From assembly GCF_006385685.1 (NCBI RefSeq), contig NZ_VFRP01000003.1, forward strand, positions 1 to 64,000: a DNA stretch of 64,000 bases, given 5' to 3'. Source of the stretch: Amaricoccus solimangrovi (GTDB lineage: Bacteria > Pseudomonadota > Alphaproteobacteria > Rhodobacterales > Rhodobacteraceae). A model generated the notes under the pieces. That model was not told where the DNA came from. It did not search any database and saw only the letters and a list, made by a program, of their open reading frames with translations. Shown here in pieces: positions 24,099 to 33,538 of the stretch; within the stretch, counting starts at the first letter, position 1; each line of letters starts with the position of its first letter. The position numbers and the translations under genes are program-made.

Positions 24099-24728
24099 TC
24101 AGCCCGGCAGCGCGGCGAGATAGTCGAAGATCACCTTCGCATCCGCGCCGCTCCAGTCGGCGCCGCCCATGAGCCGGGCGATTTCCCCGCCCTCGCGGTT
24201 GAGGATGAGCGTGACCGGCAGGCCCATCACATCCATGCCCCGCGCCAGCTTGCTCTTCGGATCGAGATAGCCGTCGGCGAGCGCGGTGATCCCCACCTCC
24301 CTGTTGAACCGGTCGATCGCCGCGGGGTCGTTGCGGCCGGTGGCGATCGGGATCACCTGGAAATCCGGGCCGCCCCGCGTCTTCTCGAGCGCGTCGAGCG
24401 CGGGGAATTCCTCCCGGCAGGGCGCGCACCAGGTCGCCCAGAAGTTCACGACCCGGATCTTCCCGTCGCTTTCGGAGAGGCTGTGCTCGCCGCCGTCGCG
24501 GTCGAAGACCGGATCGCCGGGAACCGGAACCGGCTCCGGATGGACGACCAGCTTCCGCATTTCCCCGGCCCTCAGCGCCTCGAGCTCGCCGCGCTGGTCC
24601 GGCGTCAGGCTCTGGGCCGCGGCGGGGTTTGCGCCGATGAGGGCGGCGGCGTATAGCAGGGCCGCGAGCAGCGGGGCCGGGACGGCGCGCGAGCTTGGGG
24701 CGGCGAAGCGGCGGATGGGCAGGCGCAT
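24099..24728 (-). CDS. tlpA: TlpA-family periplasmic thiol:disulfide protein
   Basis: 209 residues. An uncleaved or signal-type N-terminal helix (about 15-38) is followed by a linker and a thioredoxin fold. The redox site WCAPC (in [19 protein letters not shown], about 97-115) and the cis-Pro block [18 protein letters not shown] are present. TlpA-like proteins reduce periplasmic substrates such as cytochrome c or copper-centre assembly factors. Its start codon overlaps that of argH on the other strand. Confidence 0.88.
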   Translation of the reverse strand: MRLPIRRFAAPSSRAVPAPLLAALLYAAALIGANPAAAQSLTPDQRGELEALRAGEMRKLVVHPEPVPVPGDPVFDRDGGEHSLSESDGKIRVVNFWATWCAPCREEFPALDALEKTRGGPDFQVIPIATGRNDPAAIDRFNREVGITALADGYLDPKSKLARGMDVMGLPVTLILNREGGEIARLMGGADWSGADAKVIFDYLAALPG

Positions 24729-26121
24729 GACTGAAAAGACCTCGAACGCGATGTGGGGTGGCCGGTTCGCGGCCGGACCGGACGCGATCATGGAAGCGAT
24801 CAATGCCTCGATCGGCTTCGACAAGCGCCTCGCGGCCCAGGACATCGAGGCCAGCCGCGCCCATGCCGCGATGCTGGCGCGGCGGGGCATCCTGACTGAT
24901 ACCGACGCCGAACTCATCCGGGAAGGTCTGCTCACGGTCTTGTCAGAGATCGACTCCGGCGAATTCCGCTTCTCGACCGCGCTCGAGGACATCCACATGA
25001 ACGTGGAGAGCCGGCTGCGGGAACTCATCGGCGAGGCCGCGGGGCGGCTTCATACCGCGCGGTCGCGCAACGATCAGGTCGCCACCGACTTCCGTCTCTG
25101 GGTCCGCGGCCAGTGCGACGCGGCCATCGAAGGGATCGAGGCGCTGATGCGCGCGCTTCTCGCCCAGGCCGAGGACGGGGCGGAGACGGTCATGCCGGGC
25201 TTCACCCACCTGCAGGTGGCCCAGCCCGTCACCTGGGGGCATCACATGCTCGCCTATGTCGAGATGCTAGCCCGCGACCGTTCGCGATTCGAGGACGCGC
25301 GGGCGCGGATGAACGAAAGCCCGCTCGGCGCCGCGGCCCTCGCGGGCACGTCCTTCCCGATCGACCGGCATTTCACGGCGCAGGCGCTCGGCTTCGACCG
25401 GCCGATGGCCAATTCGCTCGACGCCGTCTCCGACCGCGACTTCGCGCTCGATTTTCTCTCGGCCGCCAGCCTGACCGCGACGCATCTGAGCCGCCTGGCG
25501 GAGGAGCTCGTGATCTGGTCGACCGCCCAGTTCCGCTTCGTGACGCTGTCCGACCGCTTCTCCACCGGCTCCTCGATCATGCCGCAGAAGAAGAACCCCG
25601 ACGCGGCGGAGCTGATCCGCGCCAAGGTCGCGCGCGTGAACGGCGCCCTGGTCGCGTTGCTCACGGTGATGAAGGGCCTGCCCCTCGCCTATTCGAAGGA
25701 CATGCAGGAGGACAAGGAGCAGGTCTTCGACGCCGCCGACAGCCTGATGCTCGCGCTCGCCGCGATGACGGGCATGGTCGGCGACATGCGCCCCAACGTG
25801 GACCGGCTGCGCGAGGCGGCGGCGAGCGGCTTCTCGACGGCGACCGATCTCGCAGACTGGCTGGTGCGCGCGCTGGGTCTGCCGTTCCGCGACGCGCATC
25901 ACGTGACGGGGGCGCTGGTGAAGCGCGCCGAGGACCGCGGCGTGGACCTGCCAGAACTGAGCCTCGAGGAGATGCGCGCGGTCCATGACGGGATCACGGC
26001 GGATGTCTACGAGGTGCTCGGGGTCGAGAATTCCGTCGCGAGCCGGGCGAGCTACGGCGGCACCGCGCCGACGCAGGTCCGCGCCCAGATCGCCCGCTGG
26101 CGCGAAACCTTTCCGGCATGA
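24727..26121 (+). CDS. argH: argininosuccinate lyase
   Basis: 464 residues. Signatures are [57 protein letters not shown] and the lyase signature [20 protein letters not shown] (about 282-301, containing the catalytic Ser loop). It splits argininosuccinate into arginine and fumarate. The ATG at 24727 shares two bases with the antisense tlpA start (ATG at 24728 on the other strand), so its ribosome-binding region lies within tlpA. GGGCAGG upstream is a modest Shine-Dalgarno. It is coupled to lptM by ATGA. Confidence 0.95.
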   Translation: MTEKTSNAMWGGRFAAGPDAIMEAINASIGFDKRLAAQDIEASRAHAAMLARRGILTDTDAELIREGLLTVLSEIDSGEFRFSTALEDIHMNVESRLRELIGEAAGRLHTARSRNDQVATDFRLWVRGQCDAAIEGIEALMRALLAQAEDGAETVMPGFTHLQVAQPVTWGHHMLAYVEMLARDRSRFEDARARMNESPLGAAALAGTSFPIDRHFTAQALGFDRPMANSLDAVSDRDFALDFLSAASLTATHLSRLAEELVIWSTAQFRFVTLSDRFSTGSSIMPQKKNPDAAELIRAKVARVNGALVALLTVMKGLPLAYSKDMQEDKEQVFDAADSLMLALAAMTGMVGDMRPNVDRLREAAASGFSTATDLADWLVRALGLPFRDAHHVTGALVKRAEDRGVDLPELSLEEMRAVHDGITADVYEVLGVENSVASRASYGGTAPTQVRAQIARWRETFPA

Positions 26122-26252
26122 GCCGCGCCGCGCTGATCCTCGCGCTTCTCCTCGCGGGCTGCGGGATCAAGGGCCAGCCCGGAACTCCGGGCGGCCAGCC
26201 GCTCCCCGTCCCGCAACCCCAGCCCCCGCAGGCCGACCTGCCGACCGACTGA
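26118..26252 (+). CDS. lptM: small lipoprotein, LptM (YifL) type
   Basis: 44 residues: [20 protein letters not shown] followed by a Pro/Gln-rich tail. The lipobox LLAGC places acylated Cys at residue 15. CGIKGQPG matches the C-G-x-K-G-P start of the LptM family, which assists LptD oxidation and assembly in the lipopolysaccharide translocon. The start overlaps the argH stop and lysA follows, the usual argH-lptM-lysA order. Too short for most automatic callers. Confidence 0.85.
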   Translation: MSRAALILALLLAGCGIKGQPGTPGGQPLPVPQPQPPQADLPTD

Positions 26253-26349
26253 GGAGGCGGGCTCCTAGCGCGAGGCGGCTGTCAGCTTGATTCCCGCCGC
26301 CGCGCCGGATAGGCACGCGCCGCCGGACCGGCTGCGCGAAAGGTGCCCG

Positions 26350-27618
26350 ATGGATCATTTTCTCTACCGCGAAGGCATCCTTCACGCCGAGGACGTGCCC
26401 CTGACCGAGATCGCCCGCGCGGTCGGCACGCCCGTCTATGTCTATTCGGTCGCGACCCTCACCCGCCATTACCGTGTCTTCCAGGAGGCGCTGGCGGGGA
26501 TGGATCACCTGATCTGTTATGCGATGAAGGCGAATTCGAACCAGGCGGTACTCCGCGTCATGGCCAATCTCGGCGCCGGGATGGACGTCGTGTCGGGCGG
26601 GGAATACATCCGCGCCCGCGCCGCCGGCGTGCCGGGCGAGCGGATCGTCTTCTCCGGCGTCGGCAAGACGCGCCAGGAGATGCGCGACGCGCTCCGCCAC
26701 GGCATCCGCCAGTTCAACGTCGAGTCCGAGCCGGAACTCCGCGCGCTCTCGGAGGTCGCGGTCTCGCTCGGCACCCGCGCGCCGATCGCGATCCGCGTCA
26801 ATCCGGACGTCGATGCCAGAACCCATGCGAAGATCGCCACCGGCAAGTCGGAGAACAAGTTCGGCATTCCGATCGCGCGCGCCCGCGAGGTCTATGCCGA
26901 GGCGGCGGCGCTGCCCGGGATCGAGGTGGTGGGGATCGACGTCCATATCGGCAGCCAGCTGACCGACCTCGCGCCGTTCAAGGCCGCCTTCGCCAAGGTC
27001 GCCGATCTCACCGGGACGCTTCGGGCCGAAGGGCACGACATCCGCCGGCTCGACCTCGGCGGCGGTCTCGGCATCCCCTATCGCCGCGACAACGAGGCGC
27101 CGCCGCTCCCCTTCGACTACGGGGGCGTGATCCGCGAGACGCTCGGCCATCTCGGCTGCGAGATCGAGATCGAGCCGGGGCGGCTCATCGTCGGCAACGC
27201 GGGGATCCTCCTCGCCTCGGTCATCTGGCTCAAGCACGGCGAGGGGCGCGACTTTCTCGTGCTCGACGCGGCGATGAACGACCTGGTGCGGCCGGCGATG
27301 TACGAGGCCTTCCACGAGATCGTCCCCGTCGCGGAAGCCGCGCCCGGGATCGAGCGTCATCCGGTCGATATCGTCGGCCCCGTCTGCGAGACGGGCGACA
27401 CCTTCGCCCGCGAACGCCCGATGCCCCCGCTCGGCGAGGGCGATCTGGTCGCCTTCCGCTCCGCCGGGGCCTATGGCGCGGTGATGGCCTCGGAATACAA
27501 TTCCCGCCCGCTGGTGCCGGAGGTGCTGGTCTCCGGGGATCACTTCGCCGTGGTGCGCGCGCGACCGAGCTTTGACGAAATGCTGAACCGCGATACCATC
27601 CCGGACTGGATCGACTGA
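26350..27618 (+). CDS. lysA: diaminopimelate decarboxylase
   Basis: 422 residues from the ATG at 26350 (MDHFLYREGILHAEDVPLTE). It converts meso-diaminopimelate to lysine with PLP. Signatures are the PLP lysine in ICYAMKANSN (about 55-64), the HIGSQLTDLAPF loop, the GGGLGIPY phosphate-binding glycines, and VGPVCETGDTFARER with the active-site Cys contributed across the dimer, then AYGAVMASEYNSRPL. It is downstream of lptM and upstream of the DUF4175 gene. Confidence 0.95.
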   Translation: MDHFLYREGILHAEDVPLTEIARAVGTPVYVYSVATLTRHYRVFQEALAGMDHLICYAMKANSNQAVLRVMANLGAGMDVVSGGEYIRARAAGVPGERIVFSGVGKTRQEMRDALRHGIRQFNVESEPELRALSEVAVSLGTRAPIAIRVNPDVDARTHAKIATGKSENKFGIPIARAREVYAEAAALPGIEVVGIDVHIGSQLTDLAPFKAAFAKVADLTGTLRAEGHDIRRLDLGGGLGIPYRRDNEAPPLPFDYGGVIRETLGHLGCEIEIEPGRLIVGNAGILLASVIWLKHGEGRDFLVLDAAMNDLVRPAMYEAFHEIVPVAEAAPGIERHPVDIVGPVCETGDTFARERPMPPLGEGDLVAFRSAGAYGAVMASEYNSRPLVPEVLVSGDHFAVVRARPSFDEMLNRDTIPDWID

Positions 27619-27670
27619 GATTCCCGCGCCGGCGGATGTTCCGACCCGGCGCGCCCCGGAAGCGAGGCGG

Positions 27671-30205
27671 ATGAGGCAGAGCCCAGAGGACGAGATTCCG
27701 CGCGACGACAGGCTGGCTGGCACGATTCGGCGCACCCGCGCCGGAATGATCGTGGAACGGCTGCTGCGCGCCTTCTGGCCCCTCGGATCGCTGACCGCCG
27801 CCTTCTGGTCCGTCCTCGCCTTCGGCCTGCCCGAACTGCTGACGCGCGGCCAGATGATCGCCGTGCTGGTCGCCACCGGCCTCGCGGCGCTCTGGCTCGG
27901 CTGGCGCGGGGTCGGCGCCTTCCGCTGGCCGAGCCCGCGCGAGGCGCGCGACCGGGTCGATTCGACGCTCCCGGGCGCGCCGCTCGCGGCGCTGGAGGAC
28001 GCGCAGGCGCTCGGCACCGGAGATCCGGGCTCCCGCGCGGTCTGGGCCGCGCATCTCGCCCGGATGCGCCGCGCGGCGACCGCCGCCCGGCCGGTGGCCC
28101 CCGACCTGCGCCTCGCGAGCCGGGATCCCTTCGCGCTCCGCCTCGCCGCGCTCGTCCTGCTCGGCGCCGCGCTCGTCTTCGCCGGCGGCGAGGGGCTGAG
28201 GGGCGTCGGCGCGGCGATCCGGCCGGCCGGCCCGTCCCGGGTCGCAACCGGGCCGAGCTTCGAGGGCTGGGCCGAGCCGCCGGATTATACCGGCCGCCCG
28301 ACGCTCTATCTCCCCGACATCCACTCCGCCACGCCCGTGAGCGTGCCGGCGGGCACCCGGATCACGATCCGTGTCTACGGGGGCGAGGGCGCGGACTTCG
28401 CTCTGGACGAGAGCGTCTCGGAGGGAACGCCCGCCGCGCTGGCCGAGAGCGCGCCCGGCATCGCCAGCGCCGAATTCGAGGTGCGCCGCGACGGCGCGGT
28501 CAGCCTGACCCGGGGCGGCGGCGCGCTCGGCAACTGGAGCTTCGCCGTCGAACCGGACCTGCCGCCGACCATCGCGCTCGCCGAGCCGGTGACGATGGTC
28601 GAGGAGGGCAAGACCCGGATCGCCTATCTGGCGAAGGATGACCACGGCATCGCCAAGGCGCGGGCCGAGATCGCGCTCGACCCGTCCCGCGCGGACCGCC
28701 GCTACGGGCTCGCGGTCGAGCCGGTGGCGCGGCCGCCGCTCGTCATCGACCTGCCGATGCCGATGACCGGCGCGGGCGCCGAGGTGAACGAGGCGCTGGT
28801 CGACGATTTCTCGAAGAGTCCCTTCGCCGGCCTGCCGGTCCTTCTCACGCTGAGCGCCGAGGATGCGATCGGACAACGCGGCGACAGCGGGCCGATCGCG
28901 ACCCTGCTGCCCGCGCGGCCCTTCTACGATCCGCTCGCCGCCGCGCTGGTGGAACAGCGCCGCGACCTGCTCTGGTCGCCGGAGAATGCCACCCGCGTCA
29001 CCCGCGTCCTGCGCGCGGTGACGGTCCAGCCGGACGAAGTGTTCGACAGTCCCCGCGCCTATCTGATCACCCGCGCCGCGATCCGCGAACTCGCCGGGGC
29101 GAACGCCCGGGGCAAGGCGGCCGACGTGGTCGACGACGTGGCCGAGGCGCTCTGGCGCGCGGCGCTCCTGATCGAGGATGGCGGGCTGACCGGGGCGAAG
29201 GCCCGGCTCGACCGCGCGCGCGAACGGCTGTCGGAGGCGCTGCGCAACGACGCGTCGGACGAGGAGATCGCGCGCCTGATGGACGAGCTCCGCCAGGCGA
29301 CGCAGGACTACATGCAGCAGATGGCCCGCGAGGCGATCGAGCGTGGCGAGCAGCAGAAGGCCGACAACGCGCCCCAGGGCCAGACGATGACCCAGGACCA
29401 GATCCAGGAGTTGATGCGCCGGATCCAGGAACTGTCGGAACAGGGCCGCAAGGCCGAGGCCGAGCAGCTGCTCGGCATGCTGCAGCAACTTCTCGACAGC
29501 ATGCGGATGCAGGTCACCCAGGGGGGCGAGGGCCAGGGCGGGCAAGGCCAGCGGACGATGCAGGGGCTCGCCGACGCGCTGCGCGAACAGCAGGGGCTCG
29601 CCGACGATTCCTTCCAGGAGCTCCAGCGGAAGTTCCGGGAGAACCGGGACCAGGCCGAGAGCGGCCAGGGCGAGAACGGCTCACCCCAGCCGGGGGCCGA
29701 GGGCGACCAGCGCGGGCCGAGCGCGTCGGACCTGGCGCGCCGCCAGGAGGCGCTGCGCCAGTTGATGGAGGGGATGCAGGGGGATCTGCCGGGCGAGGCG
29801 GGAGAAGCCGCCCGCGAGGCGATGCGCCAGGCGGAGCGGAGCATGGGCGACGCGCGCGACCGGCTGAACCAGGGCGACGCCGCCGGGGCGCTCGACCGGC
29901 AGGCCGAGGCGATCGACCGGCTGCGCGAGGGCATGCGCGAGATGTCGAAGGACATGCGCCAGGACGGCCAGCAGGTCGGCGAGGGAGAGCAGGACAGCCA
30001 GTCCCGCGCCCAGAACGGCCGGGATCCGCTGGGTCGGCCGCTCGGCTCGCGCGGCGGAATCGGCGGGAGCGAGAACATGCTGCCCAACGCCGATGCCATC
30101 GCCCGGGGACGTGCCCTGCTCGACGAGATCCGCCGGCGCGCGGGCGAGCAGTTCCGTCCGCAACTCGAACTCGACTATCTGCGGCGGCTGCTCGACCAGT
30201 TCTGA
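27671..30205 (+). CDS. DUF4175/TIGR02302 family membrane protein with Gln-rich coiled region
   Basis: 844 residues. Transmembrane helices lie near 35-55, 60-78 and 155-175. A periplasmic-looking region (about 180-420; FEGWAEPPDYTGRPTLYLPD, YLAKDDHGIAKARAEIALDP) resembles beta-sandwich repeats. A long low-complexity stretch follows (about 520-790), rich in Gln/Glu/Arg/Met, predicted as coiled coil. The C-terminal LRRLLDQF is highly conserved in the family. This is the alphaproteobacterial low-complexity family; its function is unknown. The invariable neighbours lysA and ftsEX suggest an envelope role. Convergent with the zinc-ribbon gene, 4 bases apart. Confidence 0.85.
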   Translation: MRQSPEDEIPRDDRLAGTIRRTRAGMIVERLLRAFWPLGSLTAAFWSVLAFGLPELLTRGQMIAVLVATGLAALWLGWRGVGAFRWPSPREARDRVDSTLPGAPLAALEDAQALGTGDPGSRAVWAAHLARMRRAATAARPVAPDLRLASRDPFALRLAALVLLGAALVFAGGEGLRGVGAAIRPAGPSRVATGPSFEGWAEPPDYTGRPTLYLPDIHSATPVSVPAGTRITIRVYGGEGADFALDESVSEGTPAALAESAPGIASAEFEVRRDGAVSLTRGGGALGNWSFAVEPDLPPTIALAEPVTMVEEGKTRIAYLAKDDHGIAKARAEIALDPSRADRRYGLAVEPVARPPLVIDLPMPMTGAGAEVNEALVDDFSKSPFAGLPVLLTLSAEDAIGQRGDSGPIATLLPARPFYDPLAAALVEQRRDLLWSPENATRVTRVLRAVTVQPDEVFDSPRAYLITRAAIRELAGANARGKAADVVDDVAEALWRAALLIEDGGLTGAKARLDRARERLSEALRNDASDEEIARLMDELRQATQDYMQQMAREAIERGEQQKADNAPQGQTMTQDQIQELMRRIQELSEQGRKAEAEQLLGMLQQLLDSMRMQVTQGGEGQGGQGQRTMQGLADALREQQGLADDSFQELQRKFRENRDQAESGQGENGSPQPGAEGDQRGPSASDLARRQEALRQLMEGMQGDLPGEAGEAAREAMRQAERSMGDARDRLNQGDAAGALDRQAEAIDRLREGMREMSKDMRQDGQQVGEGEQDSQSRAQNGRDPLGRPLGSRGGIGGSENMLPNADAIARGRALLDEIRRRAGEQFRPQLELDYLRRLLDQF

Positions 30206-30209
30206 CGGG

Positions 30210-31025
30210 TCAGCCCGGCTGCTTGCCGGAGGCGCCCTCGAACCGGTCCCGCAGCCATTCCCGCGCGCCGTCGACCGCGTCGCCGTAGCTCCCGAGCGCG
30301 GGGGCCGCCGCCGGTATCTGCTCGGCGAGCGGATCGCGCCAGACGTAGATCTCGAGGGCGAGCCCCGCCACCAGCAGCGCGAGGATGAAGCCCGGCAGGA
30401 AGCGGCGCTTCGGCTTCACGGGCGCGGGCGGTTCCGCATGCGCGGCCGCGACCTCGATCCGGGGCGGGACGCGCGGCGCCTCGCGGAGCGCGATCCGGGG
30501 CTCCCCCGCCTCCGGGACCGCGGGAGCGGCGGGTTCCGCCGCCGGTTCGGGCCGCGGCGCCACGATCCTCGGCCGTGCCTCGGAGAGCGGGGCCTCCTCC
30601 TCTGGCGGGAGGTCCGGCGGGGCGGCGGCCTCCGGCTCCGCCGTTTCGGGTTCCGGTTCCCGCGCGCGCTCCTCCGGTGCCTCGGGCTCCGGGACGGAGG
30701 CCGGCGATTCGTCGGGGCCGTCCGCCTCGCCCCCGGGCTCCGGTCTCGCCACCGGCTCGGCCGGCCGGGGAGGGGCGGGACGCGCCGCGGCGGCGCCGGG
30801 GAAGGGGATCGGTTCCGCGCCGCCGGTTCCCGCGCCGGGCACCGGCCGGACCGAGCGGGTCTCGAGCTTGCGCAGGATCTGCTCCTCGCTGAGCGCCTCC
30901 CGGGCCTCGCCATGCATGAACCATCGGGTGTGGCAGGCGGTGCATTGCACATGCTTGCCGGCGGGCGGGATCAGCCCCTCCGGGACGTCGTATTCGGCGC
31001 CGCAATTGGGGCAGGTGACACGCAT
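30210..31025 (-). CDS. MJ0042-type zinc-ribbon protein with Pro/Glu-rich linker and one transmembrane helix
   Basis: 271 residues from the ATG at 31025. The N-terminal zinc ribbon MRVTCPNCGAEYDVP...HVQCTACHTRWF (about 1-38) has two CxxC pairs. Residues about 65-200 are a low-complexity Pro/Glu/Ala linker. One transmembrane helix (FLPGFILALLVAGLALEIYV, about 212-231) precedes a short C-terminal tail. The family is widespread in alphaproteobacteria and its function is not known; cytosolic metal-knuckle plus membrane anchor suggests a scaffold or regulator. It is divergent from ftsE, with 166 bases between. Confidence 0.85.
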   Translation of the reverse strand: MRVTCPNCGAEYDVPEGLIPPAGKHVQCTACHTRWFMHGEAREALSEEQILRKLETRSVRPVPGAGTGGAEPIPFPGAAAARPAPPRPAEPVARPEPGGEADGPDESPASVPEPEAPEERAREPEPETAEPEAAAPPDLPPEEEAPLSEARPRIVAPRPEPAAEPAAPAVPEAGEPRIALREAPRVPPRIEVAAAHAEPPAPVKPKRRFLPGFILALLVAGLALEIYVWRDPLAEQIPAAAPALGSYGDAVDGAREWLRDRFEGASGKQPG

Positions 31026-31191
31026 CGGAAGCCTCTTCGGAGCCGCCCGCCACGCGCGAATCGGCTTCTCCCTTCTAGCGGCGGCCCCGGCGCATTCCAA
31101 GGAGCCGGGGGGCGCGCGATCCGGCGGAGGGGGGCGTTGCGCTGCCCGGCGACGGCTGTATAACTCGTCGCCACTATCGGCGGAGGACCCG

Positions 31192-31869
31192 GTGATCGAA
31201 TTCGAGCAGGCAGGGTTCAGCTACGGCGACCATGCCATTCTCCGGGACATGAGCCTGACCCTGGCGCCTGGTTCGTTCCAGTTTCTCGTCGGCCCGTCGG
31301 GCGCCGGCAAGACGACCTTCCTGCGGCTGTGCTACCTCGACCTCGCGGCGACGACGGGCGAGGTGCGCCATTTCGGCCGCTCCATCGCGCCGTCGGAACG
31401 CGACGCGATCGCCGATCTGCGCCGCCGGGTCGGCGTGGTGCATCAGGATTGCCAGTTCCTCGACCACCTGCCGATCTCCGAGAACATCGCCCTGCCCCTC
31501 ACGGTCAACGGCATCGACCCGCGGGAGCGGGAGGAGGATCTGCGCGCGCTGCTGCAATGGGTCGATCTGACCGCGCGCGTGGACGCCGCGCCGCCGCTCC
31601 TCTCGGGGGGCGAGCGCCAGCGGGCGGCGGTGGCGCGGGCGGTGATCCTCAGCCCCGACGTGATCCTCGCCGACGAGCCGACCGGCAATCTCGACTGGGA
31701 CATGGCCCAGCGCGTGCTGACGCTGCTGGTCGAGCTCAACCGGATGGGAAAGACCGTGCTGATCGCGACCCACGACCTGAACCTGATCCGCGCCGCGAAG
31801 GCGCGGGTCCAGGCCCGCGTGCTGCGCATCGCGCAGGGGCGGGTGCAGCTCGCGGGGGCGGATCTGTGA
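31192..31869 (+). CDS. ftsE: cell division ATP-binding protein FtsE
   Basis: 225 residues, GTG start with CGGAGG 7 bases upstream. ABC ATPase: Walker A VGPSGAGKTTFLRL (about 34-47), Q-loop VGVVHQDCQF, signature LLSGGERQRAAVARA, Walker B VILADEPTGNLD, and H-loop IATHDLNLI. FtsEX controls peptidoglycan hydrolases at the septum. The stop overlaps the GTG start of ftsX. Confidence 0.93.
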   Translation: MIEFEQAGFSYGDHAILRDMSLTLAPGSFQFLVGPSGAGKTTFLRLCYLDLAATTGEVRHFGRSIAPSERDAIADLRRRVGVVHQDCQFLDHLPISENIALPLTVNGIDPREREEDLRALLQWVDLTARVDAAPPLLSGGERQRAAVARAVILSPDVILADEPTGNLDWDMAQRVLTLLVELNRMGKTVLIATHDLNLIRAAKARVQARVLRIAQGRVQLAGADL

Positions 31870-32759
31870 GCGCGGCGGGCCGGTTTCTCAGGGGTGACCC
31901 CGGCGCGGGCCGCGTCGTCCCCAGGGGCGCGCGCGCGGCCGTCTCGGTCGGATTTCTCGCCGGGGTGATGGCCTTCTTCGCCGTGCTCGCCCTCGCCCTC
32001 GCGCTCGCCGCGGGGCGGCTCGCCGAGAACTGGTCGGGCGAACTCGCACGCGACGCGACGCTGCAGATCTTCGCCCCCAAGGATCAGGTGGAGGCGCAGG
32101 CGCGCGCCGCGCTCAACGTGCTGCGCACCACGCCGGGCATCCTTTCCGTGCGCGTCGTGACGCTCGACGAGCAGAAGGCGCTGCTCGAACCCTGGCTCGG
32201 GCCCGGCTTCGCGGTCGAGACGCTGCCGCTGCCGCTCCTGATCGCGGTCACGACGGACCGCGCCGAACTGAACGAGGAGAGCCTCGCCCTGCGCCTCGGA
32301 GCGGAGGCGCCGGGCGCGGTCTTCGACAATCACGCCGCCTGGCGCCTGCCCCTCGTCACCACGGCGGAGCGGCTCCGGCTCTTCGCGCTGGTCTGCCTCG
32401 GCCTGACGGCGCTCGCACTCGCCGCGGTGGTGGGGCTCGCCGCGCAGGCGGCGGTGGCGGCGAACGGGCAGGTGATCCAGACCCTTCGGCTCATCGGGGC
32501 GCGCGACAGCTACATCAGCCACGCCTTCACCCGGCGCTTCACCCTGCGCGCCCTCGGCGGCGCGGTCATCGGCACGGCGGCGGGGCTCGCGCTTCTCGCC
32601 GCGCTCCCCCAGGCCAGCGAGCAGGGCTTCTTCCTCGTCGGCATCGGCCTCCAGGGCTGGCACTGGGCGCTGCCGGTGCTCGTTCCCCTGATCGCGGGCC
32701 TTGTCGCCTGGGCCGTCACCCGGTTCGCCACGCGGGCGAGCCTGCGCCGCTGGAGCTGA
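31866..32759 (+). CDS. ftsX: cell division membrane protein FtsX
   Basis: 297 residues, GTG start overlapping the ftsE stop. Topology is typical: helix 1 (about 25-50), an extracytoplasmic domain (about 55-160, with VLRTTPGILSVRVVTLDEQK), then three helices (about 170-195, 225-250 and 262-285) and a cytoplasmic N-terminus. LRLIGARDSYISHAFTRRFT is the conserved permease loop that contacts FtsE. FtsX couples ATP hydrolysis to septal hydrolase activation. plsC begins 5 bases later. Confidence 0.9.
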   Translation: MSAAGRFLRGDPGAGRVVPRGARAAVSVGFLAGVMAFFAVLALALALAAGRLAENWSGELARDATLQIFAPKDQVEAQARAALNVLRTTPGILSVRVVTLDEQKALLEPWLGPGFAVETLPLPLLIAVTTDRAELNEESLALRLGAEAPGAVFDNHAAWRLPLVTTAERLRLFALVCLGLTALALAAVVGLAAQAAVAANGQVIQTLRLIGARDSYISHAFTRRFTLRALGGAVIGTAAGLALLAALPQASEQGFFLVGIGLQGWHWALPVLVPLIAGLVAWAVTRFATRASLRRWS

Positions 32760-32763
32760 TGCG

Positions 32764-33522
32764 ATGCGCCTGATCCGCTCCCTGATCTTCGACATCGCCA
32801 TGTACGGGCTCATGGCGATCATGGGAATCCTCTGCGCGCCGATGGCGCTCTGGTCGGTCGATGGCGCCTATCGCGCGATCAAGGCTTATTGCGGCGCCGT
32901 TTTCTGGCTTCTGCGGGTGATCTGCGGGCTCCGGGTCGAGGTCCGGGGCGAGATCCCGACCGGCGACGTGATCGTCGCCTCGAAGCACCAGTCCTTCCTC
33001 GACATCATGATCCTCTCCTACCACCTGCCCCGCGTCCGCTTCATCATGAAGCAGCAGCTCCGCTGGGCGCCGATCCTCGGCCTCTACGCGCTCCGGATCG
33101 GATCGACGCCGGTGAACCGGGGCAAGCGCGCGGCGGCGATGAAGGCGATGGTCTCGGATGTGGAGAAGGACAGCGGCACGCCGCACCAGCTCGTCATCTA
33201 TCCCCAGGGAACGCGCACGCTGCCCGGCGCGAAACTGCCCTACAAGGTCGGGGCGGGCGTGCTCTACGAACGGCTCGGCAAGACCTGCGTGCCGGCGGCG
33301 ACCAACGTGGGCGTGTTCTGGGCCCGGCGGAGCCGCTACCGCGACCCCGGCGTCGCCGTGGTGGAGTTCCTGCCGCCGATCGCCCCGGGGCTCAGGATCT
33401 CCGAATTCATGCGCCGGCTCGAGGAAACGGTGGAGGAGAATTCGGACCGGCTGATGCGGGAGGCGGGCTTCGCCCTGCCCGCCCCGGAGGCCGGGCCGGC
33501 GAAGAAACCGGAAGCCATGTGA
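32764..33522 (+). CDS. plsC: 1-acyl-sn-glycerol-3-phosphate acyltransferase
   Basis: 252 residues. N-terminal membrane segment (about 8-50). Acyltransferase motif I is HQSFLD (H-x4-D, about 78-83), motif II RIGSTPVNRGKRAA, motif III YPQGTR (about 143-148) and motif IV CVPAATNVG. The usual Glu of FPEGTR is Gln here, a variant I recall from related Rhodobacterales proteins, so it is not evidence of inactivity. It makes phosphatidic acid. It follows ftsX closely and converges with accA. Confidence 0.9.
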   Translation: MRLIRSLIFDIAMYGLMAIMGILCAPMALWSVDGAYRAIKAYCGAVFWLLRVICGLRVEVRGEIPTGDVIVASKHQSFLDIMILSYHLPRVRFIMKQQLRWAPILGLYALRIGSTPVNRGKRAAAMKAMVSDVEKDSGTPHQLVIYPQGTRTLPGAKLPYKVGAGVLYERLGKTCVPAATNVGVFWARRSRYRDPGVAVVEFLPPIAPGLRISEFMRRLEETVEENSDRLMREAGFALPAPEAGPAKKPEAM

Positions 33523-33538
33523 GGCGCGGGCGGAACGC

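Noticed and set aside
27230-29545. 771-codon minus-strand frame opposite lysA and the DUF4175 gene
   Set aside because: Same antisense artefact; both sense genes are clear family members.
33189-33212. YPQGTR instead of FPEGTR in PlsC, considered as an inactivated enzyme
   Set aside because: The catalytic H-x4-D and other motifs are intact, and I recall this variant in related proteins.
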